This document shows positions 40,648 to 49,310 of a DNA stretch of 52,237 nt, piece after piece. Under the pieces are notes generated by a model. The model was not told the DNA's origin and searched no databases. It saw nothing but the letters and a program-made list of their open reading frames with translations. The position numbers and the translations under genes were made by a program. This DNA comes from Caulobacter sp. (GTDB lineage: Bacteria > Pseudomonadota > Alphaproteobacteria > Caulobacterales > Caulobacteraceae): positions 1 through 52,237 of the forward strand of contig JAQGIK010000178.1 of assembly GCA_028291265.1 (NCBI GenBank), written 5' to 3'. The number at the start of each line of letters is the position of its first letter. Position 1 is the first letter of the stretch.

Positions 40648-41931
40648 ATGATCACCCAGACGTTGCGCGCCGCCCTGACGGGCTCGGCCGTCCTCCTCGT
40701 CGCCGCCGGACCGGCGCCGGCGCCCAAGCAGACCGTGACCGGTCCGGTGGCCGTCTACTGGCTGAGCGCCTCGACGGCGACCGGGCCGATGGCCGGCATG
40801 AGCACGACCGGCCCCGGCGGCGCGGCGGCCCGGCCGAGCTTCGGCCAGATGATGCGCGGCGGCTACGGCGGCGGTGGTGGAGGGGGTCCGGTGAAGGCCC
40901 TGAAGCTGCAGCTGGGCTCCAGCCGCAAGGCCCCGGCCCCGGCCGCCGACCACTTCTGGAGCCCGGCCATGGACATGGGGACCTCGGTCCCGCTGCTGAC
41001 GCCCAAACCGGCCGAGCCCAATCCGCAGGGCTATACGGGCCGCACCGACGGCCAGCACGAACAGCCCCGGGGCAAGCTCCTGATCTACTGGGGCTGCGGC
41101 GCCAAGGCCGGGCCCGGCCAGCCGGTGGTCATCGACTTCGCCAAGGCGGCCCAGAACCCGCAGGCCCTGGCCGGGATGATGACCGGCCTCGACATCACCC
41201 CGATGAAGGAGCCGTCGGCCGACCGCTTCGCCACCTACGGCGAATGGCCCAACAGCCGCAATTCCGACCCGGTGCCGGGCAATGCCTCGCTGGTCGGTGA
41301 GCACCTGGTGAAGGGGACCTACAGCCCCGACATCAAGCTGACTCTGACCTCCGCGCAGGATTTCCTCGAGCCGATCCGGCTTCGCCAGGCGGCGGATGCC
41401 GGCGGCGGCACGGCGCTGAGCTGGGCGGCCATCGCCCGTTCGCGCGGCTACCACATCACTGTCATCGGGGCGCAGGAGACCCGGCGCGGGGCCGACCCCG
41501 TCATGGTCATGTGGACCTCCAGCCAGAGCCAGGTCGGAGCCTTCGCCACGGCCGACTACATCAGCGACAGCGATCTCGACCGGCTGGTGGCCCGCAAGGC
41601 CCTGCTGCCGGGCTCGGCCACCGCCTGCACCGTGCCGGCCGAGGTGATCAAGGCGGCCCCCAGCGGCCTGCTGAGCATGACCGCCTGGGGCGGCGAAGCC
41701 GACTTCGCCTACCCGGCCCGCCCGGCCGACCCCAAGGTGGCCTGGAACATCCAGTGGACCGCCAAGGTTCGCTACCGCTCGACGGTGGGGACGATCCTGG
41801 GCATGGACGACAATGCGTTTGGGGGCGGCGAGTCGGCAGAGGAAGAGAGCCCGCGCGACAAGCCGAAGGAAGAAAGGGGCGGCAAGGCCCGCAAGATCCT
41901 GCGCGGCCTGGGCATCCCGGGGACCAAGTAG
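40648..41931 (+). CDS. Hypothetical exported protein
   Basis: A 427-residue protein that I do not recognise. N-terminal hydrophobic stretch (MITQTLRAALTGSAVLLVAAG) suggests export, followed by VAVYWLSASTATGPMAGM and a Gly-rich loop (about residues 70-84). A YWGCG segment, PTRG-type LLIYWGCGAKAGPGQP, follows; the middle contains WPNSRNSDPVPGNASLVGEHLVKGTYSPDI and the C-terminal tail is charged (KPKEERGGKARKILRGLG). Codon use is normal and the frame is long, so it is a real gene. The 133 bases before it hold no obvious terminator and an AT-rich stretch (TAATTTCTGACAAAGGTTTAAT) likely to contain its promoter. Confidence 0.8.
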   Translation: MITQTLRAALTGSAVLLVAAGPAPAPKQTVTGPVAVYWLSASTATGPMAGMSTTGPGGAAARPSFGQMMRGGYGGGGGGGPVKALKLQLGSSRKAPAPAADHFWSPAMDMGTSVPLLTPKPAEPNPQGYTGRTDGQHEQPRGKLLIYWGCGAKAGPGQPVVIDFAKAAQNPQALAGMMTGLDITPMKEPSADRFATYGEWPNSRNSDPVPGNASLVGEHLVKGTYSPDIKLTLTSAQDFLEPIRLRQAADAGGGTALSWAAIARSRGYHITVIGAQETRRGADPVMVMWTSSQSQVGAFATADYISDSDLDRLVARKALLPGSATACTVPAEVIKAAPSGLLSMTAWGGEADFAYPARPADPKVAWNIQWTAKVRYRSTVGTILGMDDNAFGGGESAEEESPRDKPKEERGGKARKILRGLGIPGTK

Positions 41932-41946
41932 GCCCGGGTAACCTCA

Positions 41947-42122
41947 GGGCGCCCTTCTCCCCTTGTGGGAGAAGGTGGCCCGAAGGGCCGGATGAGGGGT
42001 CGATAGGTCCTGAAGCTGCGCAGAGGTGGTTGCTCTGGGCTCCATGGAGCCGGTGCGGCCCCTCATCCGTCGGCTTCGCCGCCACCTTCTCCCACAAGGG
42101 GAGAAGGGCGCCCCGAGGCGAA
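41947..42122. mobile_element. Gene-less copy of the DUF559-element repeats
   Basis: Inverted repeats R3 (41947-42005: GCCCTTCTCCCCTTGTGGG, GGCCCGAAGGGCC, GGATGAGGGGTCGAT) and R4 (42059-42122, its inverted relative, ending GAGGCGAAC) enclose about 53 bases with no ORF. The repeats are of the same family as those around the DUF559 gene (13050-13725). The outer right end lies 42 bases before the next ATG; the corresponding distance at the DUF559 element is 40. I infer a MITE-like non-autonomous derivative. Confidence 0.65.
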
Positions 42123-42164
42123 CTCACTGGACTTCCGTTGGGTCGCCAGCCGATCTTTGCCCCC

Positions 42165-43145
42165 ATGCGCGCCCTGATCGTCGACCGCCTCGCCCCCGAC
42201 TATGCCGGTGTCTCCCTGCAGGACATCCCGGTCCCGACACCCGGCCCTGGCGAGGTCCTCGTCAAAGTCCGCGCCGCCGGGGTGAACTTCCCCGACCTGC
42301 TGATGACGCGCGGCGAGTACCAGTTGAAGCCGCCGCTGCCGTTCGGCCTCGGCATGGAGCTCAGCGGCGAGATCGAGGCGCTCGGTCCCGGCGTCGAGGG
42401 CTTGAGCCTCGGCGAGACGGTGGTCGGCGGGGCCAAGCTCGGCGGCTTCGCCGAATACGCCCTGCTGCCGGCCGCGGCGGTGCGGGCCAAGCCGGCGGCG
42501 CTCAGCTTCGCCCAGGCGGCCGGCTACGGCGCGGCCTACCTGACCGCTTACGTCGCCTTCGTGCGGCGGGCCAATCTGCAGCCCGGCGAGTGGGTGCTGG
42601 TGCATGGCGCGGCCGGTGGGGTGGGGCTGGCCGCCGTGGACCTGGCCAAGGTCCTGGGGGCCAGGGTGATCGCCACCTCGGCCTCGGACGAGAAGCTGGC
42701 CGTGCTGCAGCGCGAGTATGCGCCCGACGCCGTGCTCAACGTCACCCGAGGCTTCCGGGAGCGGGTGAAGGAGATCACCGGCGGCGGGGCCGACGTCATC
42801 TACGACCCGGTCGGTGGCGACGTCTTTGACGAGAGCGTCCGCTGCATCGCCTTCGATGGCCGTCTGCTGGTCATCGGCTTCACCTCCGGGCGGATCCCGC
42901 AGGTCTCGGTCAACATGCCACTGATCAAGGGCTTCTCGGTGGTTGGCGTGCGAGCCGGCGAATACGGCCGCCAGTTCCCCGAGCGCGGCCGGGAGAATCA
43001 GGCGGCGATCTGGAAACTGGCCGAGGAGGGCAGGGTGAAGCCCCGCGTCCATGCCGAGGTGCCGCTGGCCGACTGGCGCGAGGCGTTCGAGCTGCTGGCC
43101 GGGCGCAAGGTGATCGGCAAGGCCGTGATCCGGCCGGACCTGTAG
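42165..43145 (+). CDS. NADPH:quinone reductase-like zinc-free MDR
   Basis: A 326-residue quinone oxidoreductase-like medium-chain dehydrogenase/reductase. Start MRALIVDRLAPDYAGVSLQDIPVPTPGPGEVLVKVRAAGVNFPDLLMTRG is typical; the NADPH-binding loop is VHGAAGGVGLAAVDLAKVLGARVIAT (about residues 146-171), then DVIYDPVGGDVFDESVRC and GKAVIRPDL at the C-terminus. No zinc ligands are seen. Likely reduces quinones or unsaturated acyl/carbonyl compounds in the cytosol. It lies just downstream of the repeat pair; the 106 bases after it contain no gene before rpmH. Confidence 0.92.
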   Translation: MRALIVDRLAPDYAGVSLQDIPVPTPGPGEVLVKVRAAGVNFPDLLMTRGEYQLKPPLPFGLGMELSGEIEALGPGVEGLSLGETVVGGAKLGGFAEYALLPAAAVRAKPAALSFAQAAGYGAAYLTAYVAFVRRANLQPGEWVLVHGAAGGVGLAAVDLAKVLGARVIATSASDEKLAVLQREYAPDAVLNVTRGFRERVKEITGGGADVIYDPVGGDVFDESVRCIAFDGRLLVIGFTSGRIPQVSVNMPLIKGFSVVGVRAGEYGRQFPERGRENQAAIWKLAEEGRVKPRVHAEVPLADWREAFELLAGRKVIGKAVIRPDL

Positions 43146-43251
43146 GGCAACGGCAGCGGTTGACTCCGCACACCTCATCCCGTATCCACCCCGGCTCAAT
43201 CGCGGCGGGCCTTCCCGGCGCGCATAGCTTGTTATTTCTCGGAGCAGACCT

Positions 43252-43386
43252 GTGAAGCGCACCTTTCAGCCTTCGCGTCTTGTGCGCGCTCGCCGTCACG
43301 GCTACCGCGCTCGCATGGCCACCAAGAACGGTCAGAAGATCGTTGCGCGTCGCCGCGCCAAGGGCCGCAAGAAGCTGACGGCTTAA
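43252..43386 (+). CDS. rpmH: 50S ribosomal protein L34
   Basis: A 44-codon gene with a GTG start, encoding the universal L34 ([20 protein letters not shown], then [20 protein letters not shown]). GGAG lies 7 bases before the GTG. It heads the conserved rpmH-rnpA-yidC-engB cluster and is too short for ordinary long-ORF listing. Confidence 0.97.
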   Translation: MKRTFQPSRLVRARRHGYRARMATKNGQKIVARRRAKGRKKLTA

Positions 43387-43433
43387 GCGCCGTCACCCTT
43401 TTCGCATCGGGGGGTCTGTCCCTGCCCGAGCTT

Positions 43434-43832
43434 TTGAACATCGAACGCATGACGCGGCGGCCCCAGTTCCTGGCGGCCGCCAAAGGCGCTTATCGCGCCC
43501 ATGGCGCGGTGGTGGTGCAGGTGCGCCAGCGCCAGGACGGCGATCCGGTCGTCCACATCGGCTTTACAGCGACCAAGAAGATCGGCGGCGCCGTGGTGCG
43601 CAATCGCGCCAAAAGACGCCTGCGCGAGGCGGCAAGATCGCTGCTGCCCTCTTTCGGACGGCCCGGATGTGACTATGTCTTTGTCGCCCGCGACGGAACG
43701 CCCGCGCGCGATTGGGGGCGTTTGCTTGACGATGTGAAAAGCGCGCTGATAAGGCTCGCCGCCGATATACCCGCCGCGCCCCCCGCCGTGTCTATGGATG
43801 GCGCGCCCCCTTCTCCTTCAGCGTTGGTCTGA
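43434..43832 (+). CDS. rnpA: Ribonuclease P protein component
   Basis: A 132-residue RNase P protein subunit, which binds RNase P RNA for tRNA 5' maturation. The basic RNR signature region is present: IGFTATKKIGGAVVRNRAKRRLREAAR, with FLAAAKGAYRA upstream and DYVFVARDGT downstream. The start used is TTG at 43434; the first ATG (43449) is an alternative that would begin MTRRPQFLAA. The C-terminal ~20 residues are Pro/Ala-rich. It follows rpmH by 47 bases. Confidence 0.93.
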   Translation: MNIERMTRRPQFLAAAKGAYRAHGAVVVQVRQRQDGDPVVHIGFTATKKIGGAVVRNRAKRRLREAARSLLPSFGRPGCDYVFVARDGTPARDWGRLLDDVKSALIRLAADIPAAPPAVSMDGAPPSPSALV

Positions 43833-43841
43833 ACCCGCTCC

Positions 43842-45644
43842 ATGCAAAAAGAATCCCGCAACACGATCGCCTTCTTCGTCATCGCGATCATCATGCTGTT
43901 CGGCTACCAGATGTTCGTGCTGGAGCCGCAGGCCAAGGCCAAGAAGGCGGAACTGGCGGCCAAGGTCGCGGCCGAGAAGAAGGTGGCCCCGGCCGACAAG
44001 CCGCTCGTGCCCACGGCCGTGGCGGGAAACCTCAGCCGCACGGCGGCCATCGCCGAGTCGCCCCGCGTGCCGATCGCCACCCGCGGTCATGACGGCAAGC
44101 CGGTGCTGACCGGCTCGATCAACCTGACCGGCGGCCGCATCGACGACCTGTTCCTGCAGCAGTACGGCCAGACGGTCGCCAAGGATTCGCCGCGCGTCGA
44201 CCTGCTGCGCCCCGAGGGGACCTCCAACGCCTTCTTCGCCGAATTCGGCTGGCGCGGCGCCGGCGCGCCCGACAGCAAGACGGTGTGGACCGTCAAGCGC
44301 GGCCCGACGCTGACCGAGAAGACGCCGGTCGTGCTGAGCTACACCTCGCCCCAGGGCCTGGTGTTCGACCGCACCATCGCCGTCGACGACCGCTATCTGT
44401 TCACCATCACCGACACTGTCACCAACACCGGCGCCGCCGCGGCCGCGTTGCAGCCCTATGCGGCCGTGCGCCGCGCCGGCCTGCCGCCGGAAGCGGGCAA
44501 GGGCCAGAACGTCCATGAGGGCGCGGTCGGCTGGCTGAACAAGGAGCTGCGCCTCAAGAAGTACAAGCCCTGGCAAAAGGAAGCCGCCAAGGGCAAGGGC
44601 GAGACCAAATGGACCGCCACCGGCGGCTGGCTGGGCATCACCGACAAATACTGGCTGACGGCCATCATCCCCAACCAGGCCGAACAGATCGAGGCCCGCT
44701 ACCTGCAGGCGACGCTGAACGGCCGGGACTACTACATCACCGACACCGCCGGGGCGACCCGGACGGTCGCGCCCGGCGCCACGGCCAGTGAGACCACCCG
44801 CCGGTTCGCCGGCGCCAAGCGGGCCGAGGTCCTGAAATCCTACCAGAAGGCGCTCGGCGTGCCGGAACTGGACCGCGCCATCGACTGGGGCGTGCTGTTC
44901 TTCCTGACGCGGCCCTTCTTCATGGCCCTGGAGTTCTTCTACGGCTTCGTCGGCAACTTCGGCGTCGCCATCCTGATGGTCACCCTGTGCGTGCGCATCC
45001 TGCTCTTCCCGCTGGCCAACAAGTCCTACGAGTCGATGAGCCGGATGAAGAAGCTCACCGAGCCGATGAACGCGCTGAAGGAGAAGCACAAGGACGATCC
45101 GGCCAAGCTGCAGGCCGAGACCATGGCCCTCTACCAGCGCGAAAAGGTCAATCCGGTCGCCGGCTGTCTGCCGCTGTTCCTGCAGATCCCGGTCTTCCTG
45201 GCCTTCTACAAGGTGCTGTCGGTGACCATCGAGATGCGCCACGCGCCGTTCGTCGGCTTCGTGAAGGACCTGTCGGCGCGCGATCCGACCAACATCTGGC
45301 AGCTGTTCGGCCTGCTGCACTACGACCTGCATTCGGTGCCGCTGGTCGGCGTCTTCCTGGCCGGCAACCTGGGCCTCGGCATCTGCGTGCTGTTCTACGG
45401 CTTCACCATGTGGCTGACGACGGCGATGAACCCGCCGGCCCCCGATCCCATGCAGCAGCGCATCTTCCAGCTGATGCCGATCATGTTCACCTTCATCATG
45501 GCCCCCTTCGCGGTCGGCCTGATCATCTACTGGACCTTCTCCAACACCCTCTCGATCCTGCAGCAGTACATCATCATGCACCGCCTGAAGGTCGATAACC
45601 CGATCGACAAGTTCATCAGCCGGTTCACGGCGAAGGCGGCCTGA
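43842..45644 (+). CDS. yidC: Membrane protein insertase YidC
   Basis: A 600-residue YidC/Oxa1 insertase of the Gram-negative type. TM1 is [25 protein letters not shown], followed by a Lys/Ala-rich linker and the large periplasmic P1 domain (about residues 60-330). The conserved core includes [31 protein letters not shown] with the groove Arg, [25 protein letters not shown] and [18 protein letters not shown]. Only 9 bases separate it from rnpA, so yidD is absent from its usual place. Its stop overlaps the engB start by one base (TGATG). Confidence 0.97.
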   Translation: MQKESRNTIAFFVIAIIMLFGYQMFVLEPQAKAKKAELAAKVAAEKKVAPADKPLVPTAVAGNLSRTAAIAESPRVPIATRGHDGKPVLTGSINLTGGRIDDLFLQQYGQTVAKDSPRVDLLRPEGTSNAFFAEFGWRGAGAPDSKTVWTVKRGPTLTEKTPVVLSYTSPQGLVFDRTIAVDDRYLFTITDTVTNTGAAAAALQPYAAVRRAGLPPEAGKGQNVHEGAVGWLNKELRLKKYKPWQKEAAKGKGETKWTATGGWLGITDKYWLTAIIPNQAEQIEARYLQATLNGRDYYITDTAGATRTVAPGATASETTRRFAGAKRAEVLKSYQKALGVPELDRAIDWGVLFFLTRPFFMALEFFYGFVGNFGVAILMVTLCVRILLFPLANKSYESMSRMKKLTEPMNALKEKHKDDPAKLQAETMALYQREKVNPVAGCLPLFLQIPVFLAFYKVLSVTIEMRHAPFVGFVKDLSARDPTNIWQLFGLLHYDLHSVPLVGVFLAGNLGLGICVLFYGFTMWLTTAMNPPAPDPMQQRIFQLMPIMFTFIMAPFAVGLIIYWTFSNTLSILQQYIIMHRLKVDNPIDKFISRFTAKAA

Positions 45645-46288
45645 TGGCCGCCGACCCCCTGTTTTCGGACGAGGACCTGGAGGCGGCGCGCGTGCTGTTC
45701 GCCGGCCAGGCCACGTTCATGATGGGGGCGGTGAAGATGGACGGCCTGCCGGAGCCGGATCTGCCAGAGGTCTGTTTCGCCGGCCGCTCCAACGTCGGCA
45801 AGTCGAGCCTGATCAACGGCCTGGTCGGCCACAAGAAGCTGGCCCGGGCCTCGAACGAGCCCGGCCGGACGCGGGAGATCAACTTCTTCGTCCTGGCCGA
45901 CAAGATCCGGCTGGTCGATCTGCCGGGCTATGGCTTCGCCCGGGTGTCGCGCTCGACCGCCAACAAGTTCCAGGATCTCGGCCGCCAGTACCTGCGCGGC
46001 CGGCCGAACCTCAAGCGGGTCTATCTGCTGATCGACGCCCGCCACGGGCTGAAAGAGGTCGACAAGGAGGCGCTCGACGCCCTCGACCTGTCGGCGGTCA
46101 GCTACCAGATCGTGCTGACCAAGGCCGACAAGATCAAGCCGCATGAGGCCGCCGCCCTGGTCGTCAAGACCCAGGGCCAGATCGCCAAGCGCCCGGCGGC
46201 CTTCCCGCGGGTGATCGCCACCTCGTCCGAGAAGGGCGACGGCCTTCCCGAGCTGCGGGCCGAGATCAAGGCCGTCTGCGAAGCCTGA
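45644..46288 (+). CDS. engB: Ribosome biogenesis GTPase EngB (YsxC/YihA)
   Basis: A 214-residue EngB GTPase required for 50S subunit assembly. G motifs: G1 GRSNVGKSS (about residues 47-55), G2 Thr in [12 protein letters not shown]3 DLPGYGFA, G4 TKADKI and G5 SSEKGDG. N-terminal [29 protein letters not shown] is typical of the alphaproteobacterial form. Overlap with yidC (TGATG) suggests translational coupling. Confidence 0.97.
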   Translation: MAADPLFSDEDLEAARVLFAGQATFMMGAVKMDGLPEPDLPEVCFAGRSNVGKSSLINGLVGHKKLARASNEPGRTREINFFVLADKIRLVDLPGYGFARVSRSTANKFQDLGRQYLRGRPNLKRVYLLIDARHGLKEVDKEALDALDLSAVSYQIVLTKADKIKPHEAAALVVKTQGQIAKRPAAFPRVIATSSEKGDGLPELRAEIKAVCEA

Positions 46289-46298
46289 AAACCTATAG

Positions 46299-46312
46299 AC
46301 TACGATTGTAGT
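46299..46312. promoter_or_regulatory. BlaI/CopY-like dyad upstream of a secreted protein gene
   Basis: ACTAC-GATT-GTAGT is a perfect 5-4-5 inverted repeat that matches the BlaI/MecI/CopY operator core (ACTACANNTGTAGT) in all but one base. It is 39 bases before the start codon at 46351, next to a TATAG that could be a -10. Confidence 0.5.
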
Positions 46313-46350
46313 ATCGTGCAGTCTTCCCGCTCATTGCAGGGGGCGCGCGG

Positions 46351-47196
46351 ATGCATCGGTCTGGTCTGTTGGTGATGGCGGCGGCGGCGATGCTGCTGGC
46401 GGCGCCGGTCGCGGAGGCGGGAACGCCCTATCCCCAGAAGATGAAATGCGCCGTCGGCGGCCAGGCCTTCACCCATACGGCGACGGCCAGCTACAGCACC
46501 TGGGGCAGCCGGCCGGACGGCAAGCCCTACGGCAGCTGGATCTTCCCGATGCCGCTGCCGGTCTGCCCGGGCAACGGGCTGGTGATGTACCGCGAGTTCG
46601 GCCAGGACGAGACCGCCGGTCTGGCGCAGATCGTCGGCTCGGCCGAGTACAGGGCCCTGGTGAAGGCTGGCGAGACACCCTACTTCCGCGCCGCCTGGCT
46701 GGAGGCGCGGCTCAAGCCGGACTCCGAGGACACCCCCTGGATCCTGCTGCAGGCGACCTGGGAGACGGACGGGGATGACCTCCGTCAGGCCCGCTACGAC
46801 GCCGCCTTCGTCGCCGCCGCCGACCGCCTGGCCGCCAGGCCCGACAATCTGACCTGGGCGGCGCTGCAGGGCCGCGCCGCCAACGCCGAGCGGCAACTGG
46901 GTCTGTACGAGGCCGCCGCCCGGCGGCTGGCCGGCGTCGACAGGGCGGTGTTCGCCCCGCGCGCCGATCCGGCCGCCGACGAGGACGCCGAAAACCGTCC
47001 GGGCTGGGCGAAATTCTACGCCGACCTGGCCGTGGTCATCGCCCGCCACGATCCGGCCCGCGAGCCGCTCGACATGATCGACGAGCAGACCGCGGCCTGG
47101 AAATGCAAGACCATGACCGACCGCGGCAAGGCACAGCCGGCCGGCTTCTGCGAGCGGCCCGAGATCGCGGAGTTGATGAAGGACCTGAAGGACTAG
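46351..47196 (+). CDS. Hypothetical exported protein
   Basis: A 281-residue exported protein. Signal peptide MHRSGLLVMAAAAMLLAAPVAEAG. After it, MKCAVGGQAFTHTATASYSTWGSRPDGKPYGSW and PMPLPVCPGNGLVMYREF suggest a small Cys-containing zinc-ribbon-like head (Cys near residues 31 and 71), followed by a helical region resembling TPR packing (QARYDAAFVAAADRLAARPDNLTWAALQGRAANAERQLGLYEAAARRL). Two more cysteines occur at WKCKTM and GFCERPE. I do not recognise the family by name. Its stop overlaps the stop of the amidohydrolase on the opposite strand. Confidence 0.8.
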   Translation: MHRSGLLVMAAAAMLLAAPVAEAGTPYPQKMKCAVGGQAFTHTATASYSTWGSRPDGKPYGSWIFPMPLPVCPGNGLVMYREFGQDETAGLAQIVGSAEYRALVKAGETPYFRAAWLEARLKPDSEDTPWILLQATWETDGDDLRQARYDAAFVAAADRLAARPDNLTWAALQGRAANAERQLGLYEAAARRLAGVDRAVFAPRADPAADEDAENRPGWAKFYADLAVVIARHDPAREPLDMIDEQTAAWKCKTMTDRGKAQPAGFCERPEIAELMKDLKD

Positions 47197-48464
47197 GGGC
47201 CCTTCACCACCTCGCCGCCCTTCATCACGAAGGTCACGGTTTCCAGTACGCGCACATTGGCCAGCGGGTCGCCCTTGACGCCGATCAAGTCGCCCCAGGC
47301 GCCAGCCTTGATCTCGCCGACCTCGCCGCTCTGGCCCAGCGCCTCGGCGGCGGTGACGGTGGCGCTCTGGATGGCCTGCAGGGGCGTGGCGCAATAGCGG
47401 ACCATGACGGCGAACTGTTTGGCGTTGTCGCCGTGCGGATAGATGCCGGCGTCGGTCGAGTAGATCTGCTTCACCCCGGCCTTCACCGCCTTGCAGAAGT
47501 TCTGCCGCTGCAGCTCGCCGATGTCGCGGTCCTTCTTCAGCTCGCTCTCGCGCACCCCGTTCTTGGCGCCTTCGGCCTGGGTGTAGTCGGGGTTGTAGAT
47601 GTCCATGCCGAAGTAGGCGCCGTGCTTGAGAGCCAGCTTGATGCCCTCGTCATCGACGAGGGATGCGTGCTCGATGGTGTCGACATCGCCTTCGATGGCG
47701 GCGCGGATGCCTTCCGGCCCGTGGGCGTGGGCGGCGACCTTCATCTCGGCCATGTGGGCTTCCGAGGTGACCGCCTTGATCTCCTCGAGCGTCAGCTGCT
47801 GGACGCCGACCGCGTCGTTGGAGAAGACCCCGCCAGTGGCGCAGATCTTGATGACCTTGGCGCCGTACTTCTTCATCCAGCGGACCTTCTTGCGGGCCTC
47901 GTCGGGGCCGTCGACGACGCCGGGCGAGGTCTGGTTGGCGCTGGGCGGGAAGTAGCTGGAATCGCAGTGGCCGCCGGTGGCGCCGAGGGCGTAGCCGGCC
48001 GGCACGATGCGCGGGCCGATGGCGATGCCCTCCTCGATGGCCTCCTTGACCCCGACGTCGTTGAAATTGTCGGCCCCGACGTTGCGCACGGTGGTGAAGC
48101 CGGCCAGCAGGGTGGACCTGGCGTTGTTGGCCGCCACCACGGTCCAGAAGCTGTCGGTGAAGGCCAGGTCGTTGTAGCCGCTGTACTGGGGCGAGCTATC
48201 CAGGTGGACGTGCATGTCGATCAGGCCGGGCAGCAGGGTCAGGCCGGGCAGGTCGACCTTGGTGGCGTCCGCCGGCACGGTCATGCTGGCCTGGCCGCCG
48301 ACGGCGGTGATCTTGCCGTCGGTGATCAGCACCAACGGCTTTTCGATGTACTTGCCGGTGCGCACATCGAGCAGACGGTCGGCGGTGACGGCGACGGTGG
48401 CGGCGCCGGCCGCGCCGGCGATCAGGCTGGCGGCGACGCCGGCGATCAGGGCCAGTTTACGCAT
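47193..48464 (-). CDS. Exported COG1228 amidohydrolase (Xaa-Pro/Xaa-Arg dipeptidase type)
   Basis: A 423-residue amidohydrolase-superfamily metalloenzyme with a signal peptide (MRKLALIAGVAASLIAGAAGAA). Metal ligands: His85 and His87 (DMHVHLD), probably carboxylated Lys206 (KVIKICATGG), His246/His248 region (AAHAHG), His266 (IEHAS) and Asp338 (YSTDAG), a binuclear arrangement. GATGGHCDS and NPDY are seen in COG1228 dipeptidases; Caulobacter homologues were characterised as L-Xaa-L-Lys/Arg or Xaa-Pro dipeptidases (memory). Likely a periplasmic dipeptidase, which fits the two M13 peptidases in the window. Exact specificity unknown. Confidence 0.9.
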   Translation of the reverse strand: MRKLALIAGVAASLIAGAAGAATVAVTADRLLDVRTGKYIEKPLVLITDGKITAVGGQASMTVPADATKVDLPGLTLLPGLIDMHVHLDSSPQYSGYNDLAFTDSFWTVVAANNARSTLLAGFTTVRNVGADNFNDVGVKEAIEEGIAIGPRIVPAGYALGATGGHCDSSYFPPSANQTSPGVVDGPDEARKKVRWMKKYGAKVIKICATGGVFSNDAVGVQQLTLEEIKAVTSEAHMAEMKVAAHAHGPEGIRAAIEGDVDTIEHASLVDDEGIKLALKHGAYFGMDIYNPDYTQAEGAKNGVRESELKKDRDIGELQRQNFCKAVKAGVKQIYSTDAGIYPHGDNAKQFAVMVRYCATPLQAIQSATVTAAEALGQSGEVGEIKAGAWGDLIGVKGDPLANVRVLETVTFVMKGGEVVKGP

Positions 48465-48565
48465 GATGAGAAGCTCCCCGGGATTTGCGGCGACGCTAGA
48501 AGCATTCGCGGCCGAAGGAAACGGCGGGGTTGCGCGGACCTGCGTGCTTGCGCCACCCTTGGGAC

Positions 48566-49309
48566 ATGACCGAGCATTTCGACAGTTTCGACGGCCAGCC
48601 GATCGCCATCCACCGCGCCGGAGCGGGACGGCCGGTGCTGCTGCTGCACGGCTTCATCGCCACGGCGCGCCTCAACTGGTTCGAGCCGGGGATCGCCGAG
48701 GCGCTGTCCGGGGCCGGGTTCGAGGTGATCGCCCCGGACCTGCGCGGGCATGGCGAATCGGCGGCGCCCGAGGAGGCATCGGCCTGGCCGGGCGACGTGT
48801 TGGCGCGGGACCAGGCGGCGCTGGTCGCCCACCTGGGCCTGACCGACTACGACCTCGTGGGCTACAGCCTCGGGGCCCGCACGGCGGTGCGCTTCATGGT
48901 CGGCGGGGCGCGGCCGCGGCGCTGCGTGCTGGGCGGCATGGGCGACAGCGGCGTCATGCAGGCGGGCGCGCGGGCGGCGATGTTCGAGGACAGCATCCGC
49001 AACGGCGAGAAGGCGCAGGATCCCCGGGCCGGCAAATACATCCAGGCGCGGATCAAGGCCGGCGGCTTCAACGCCCGGGCCCTGCTGGGCGTGCTGAACA
49101 GCTTCGTGCCGACCACGGCCCAGGACCTGGCCAGGCTGGACGTCCCGACCCTGGTCGTCTGTGGCGAGGACGACGCCGACAACGGCTCGGCCGAGAAGCT
49201 GGCCATGGCGATGCCCAACGCCAAGGCCGTGCGCGTGCCCGGCGACCACCTGACGGCGGTCTCCGAGCCGGCGCTGTGCAAGGCGCTGGTGGAGTTCCTT
49301 TCCGCTTAA
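48566..49309 (+). CDS. Alpha/beta-fold hydrolase
   Basis: A 247-residue alpha/beta hydrolase. The oxyanion motif is VLLLHGFIAT, then APDLRGHGESAAP, nucleophile Ser in GYSLGARTAVR, Asp likely in VVCGEDDADN and His in VPGDHLTAV. No signal peptide. The ATG at 48566 follows the common family start (FDSFDGQPIAIHRAG). The substrate is unknown. It is divergent from the amidohydrolase and converges on the AMP nucleosidase gene with 1 base between stops. Confidence 0.9.
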   Translation: MTEHFDSFDGQPIAIHRAGAGRPVLLLHGFIATARLNWFEPGIAEALSGAGFEVIAPDLRGHGESAAPEEASAWPGDVLARDQAALVAHLGLTDYDLVGYSLGARTAVRFMVGGARPRRCVLGGMGDSGVMQAGARAAMFEDSIRNGEKAQDPRAGKYIQARIKAGGFNARALLGVLNSFVPTTAQDLARLDVPTLVVCGEDDADNGSAEKLAMAMPNAKAVRVPGDHLTAVSEPALCKALVEFLSA

Positions 49310-49310
49310 A

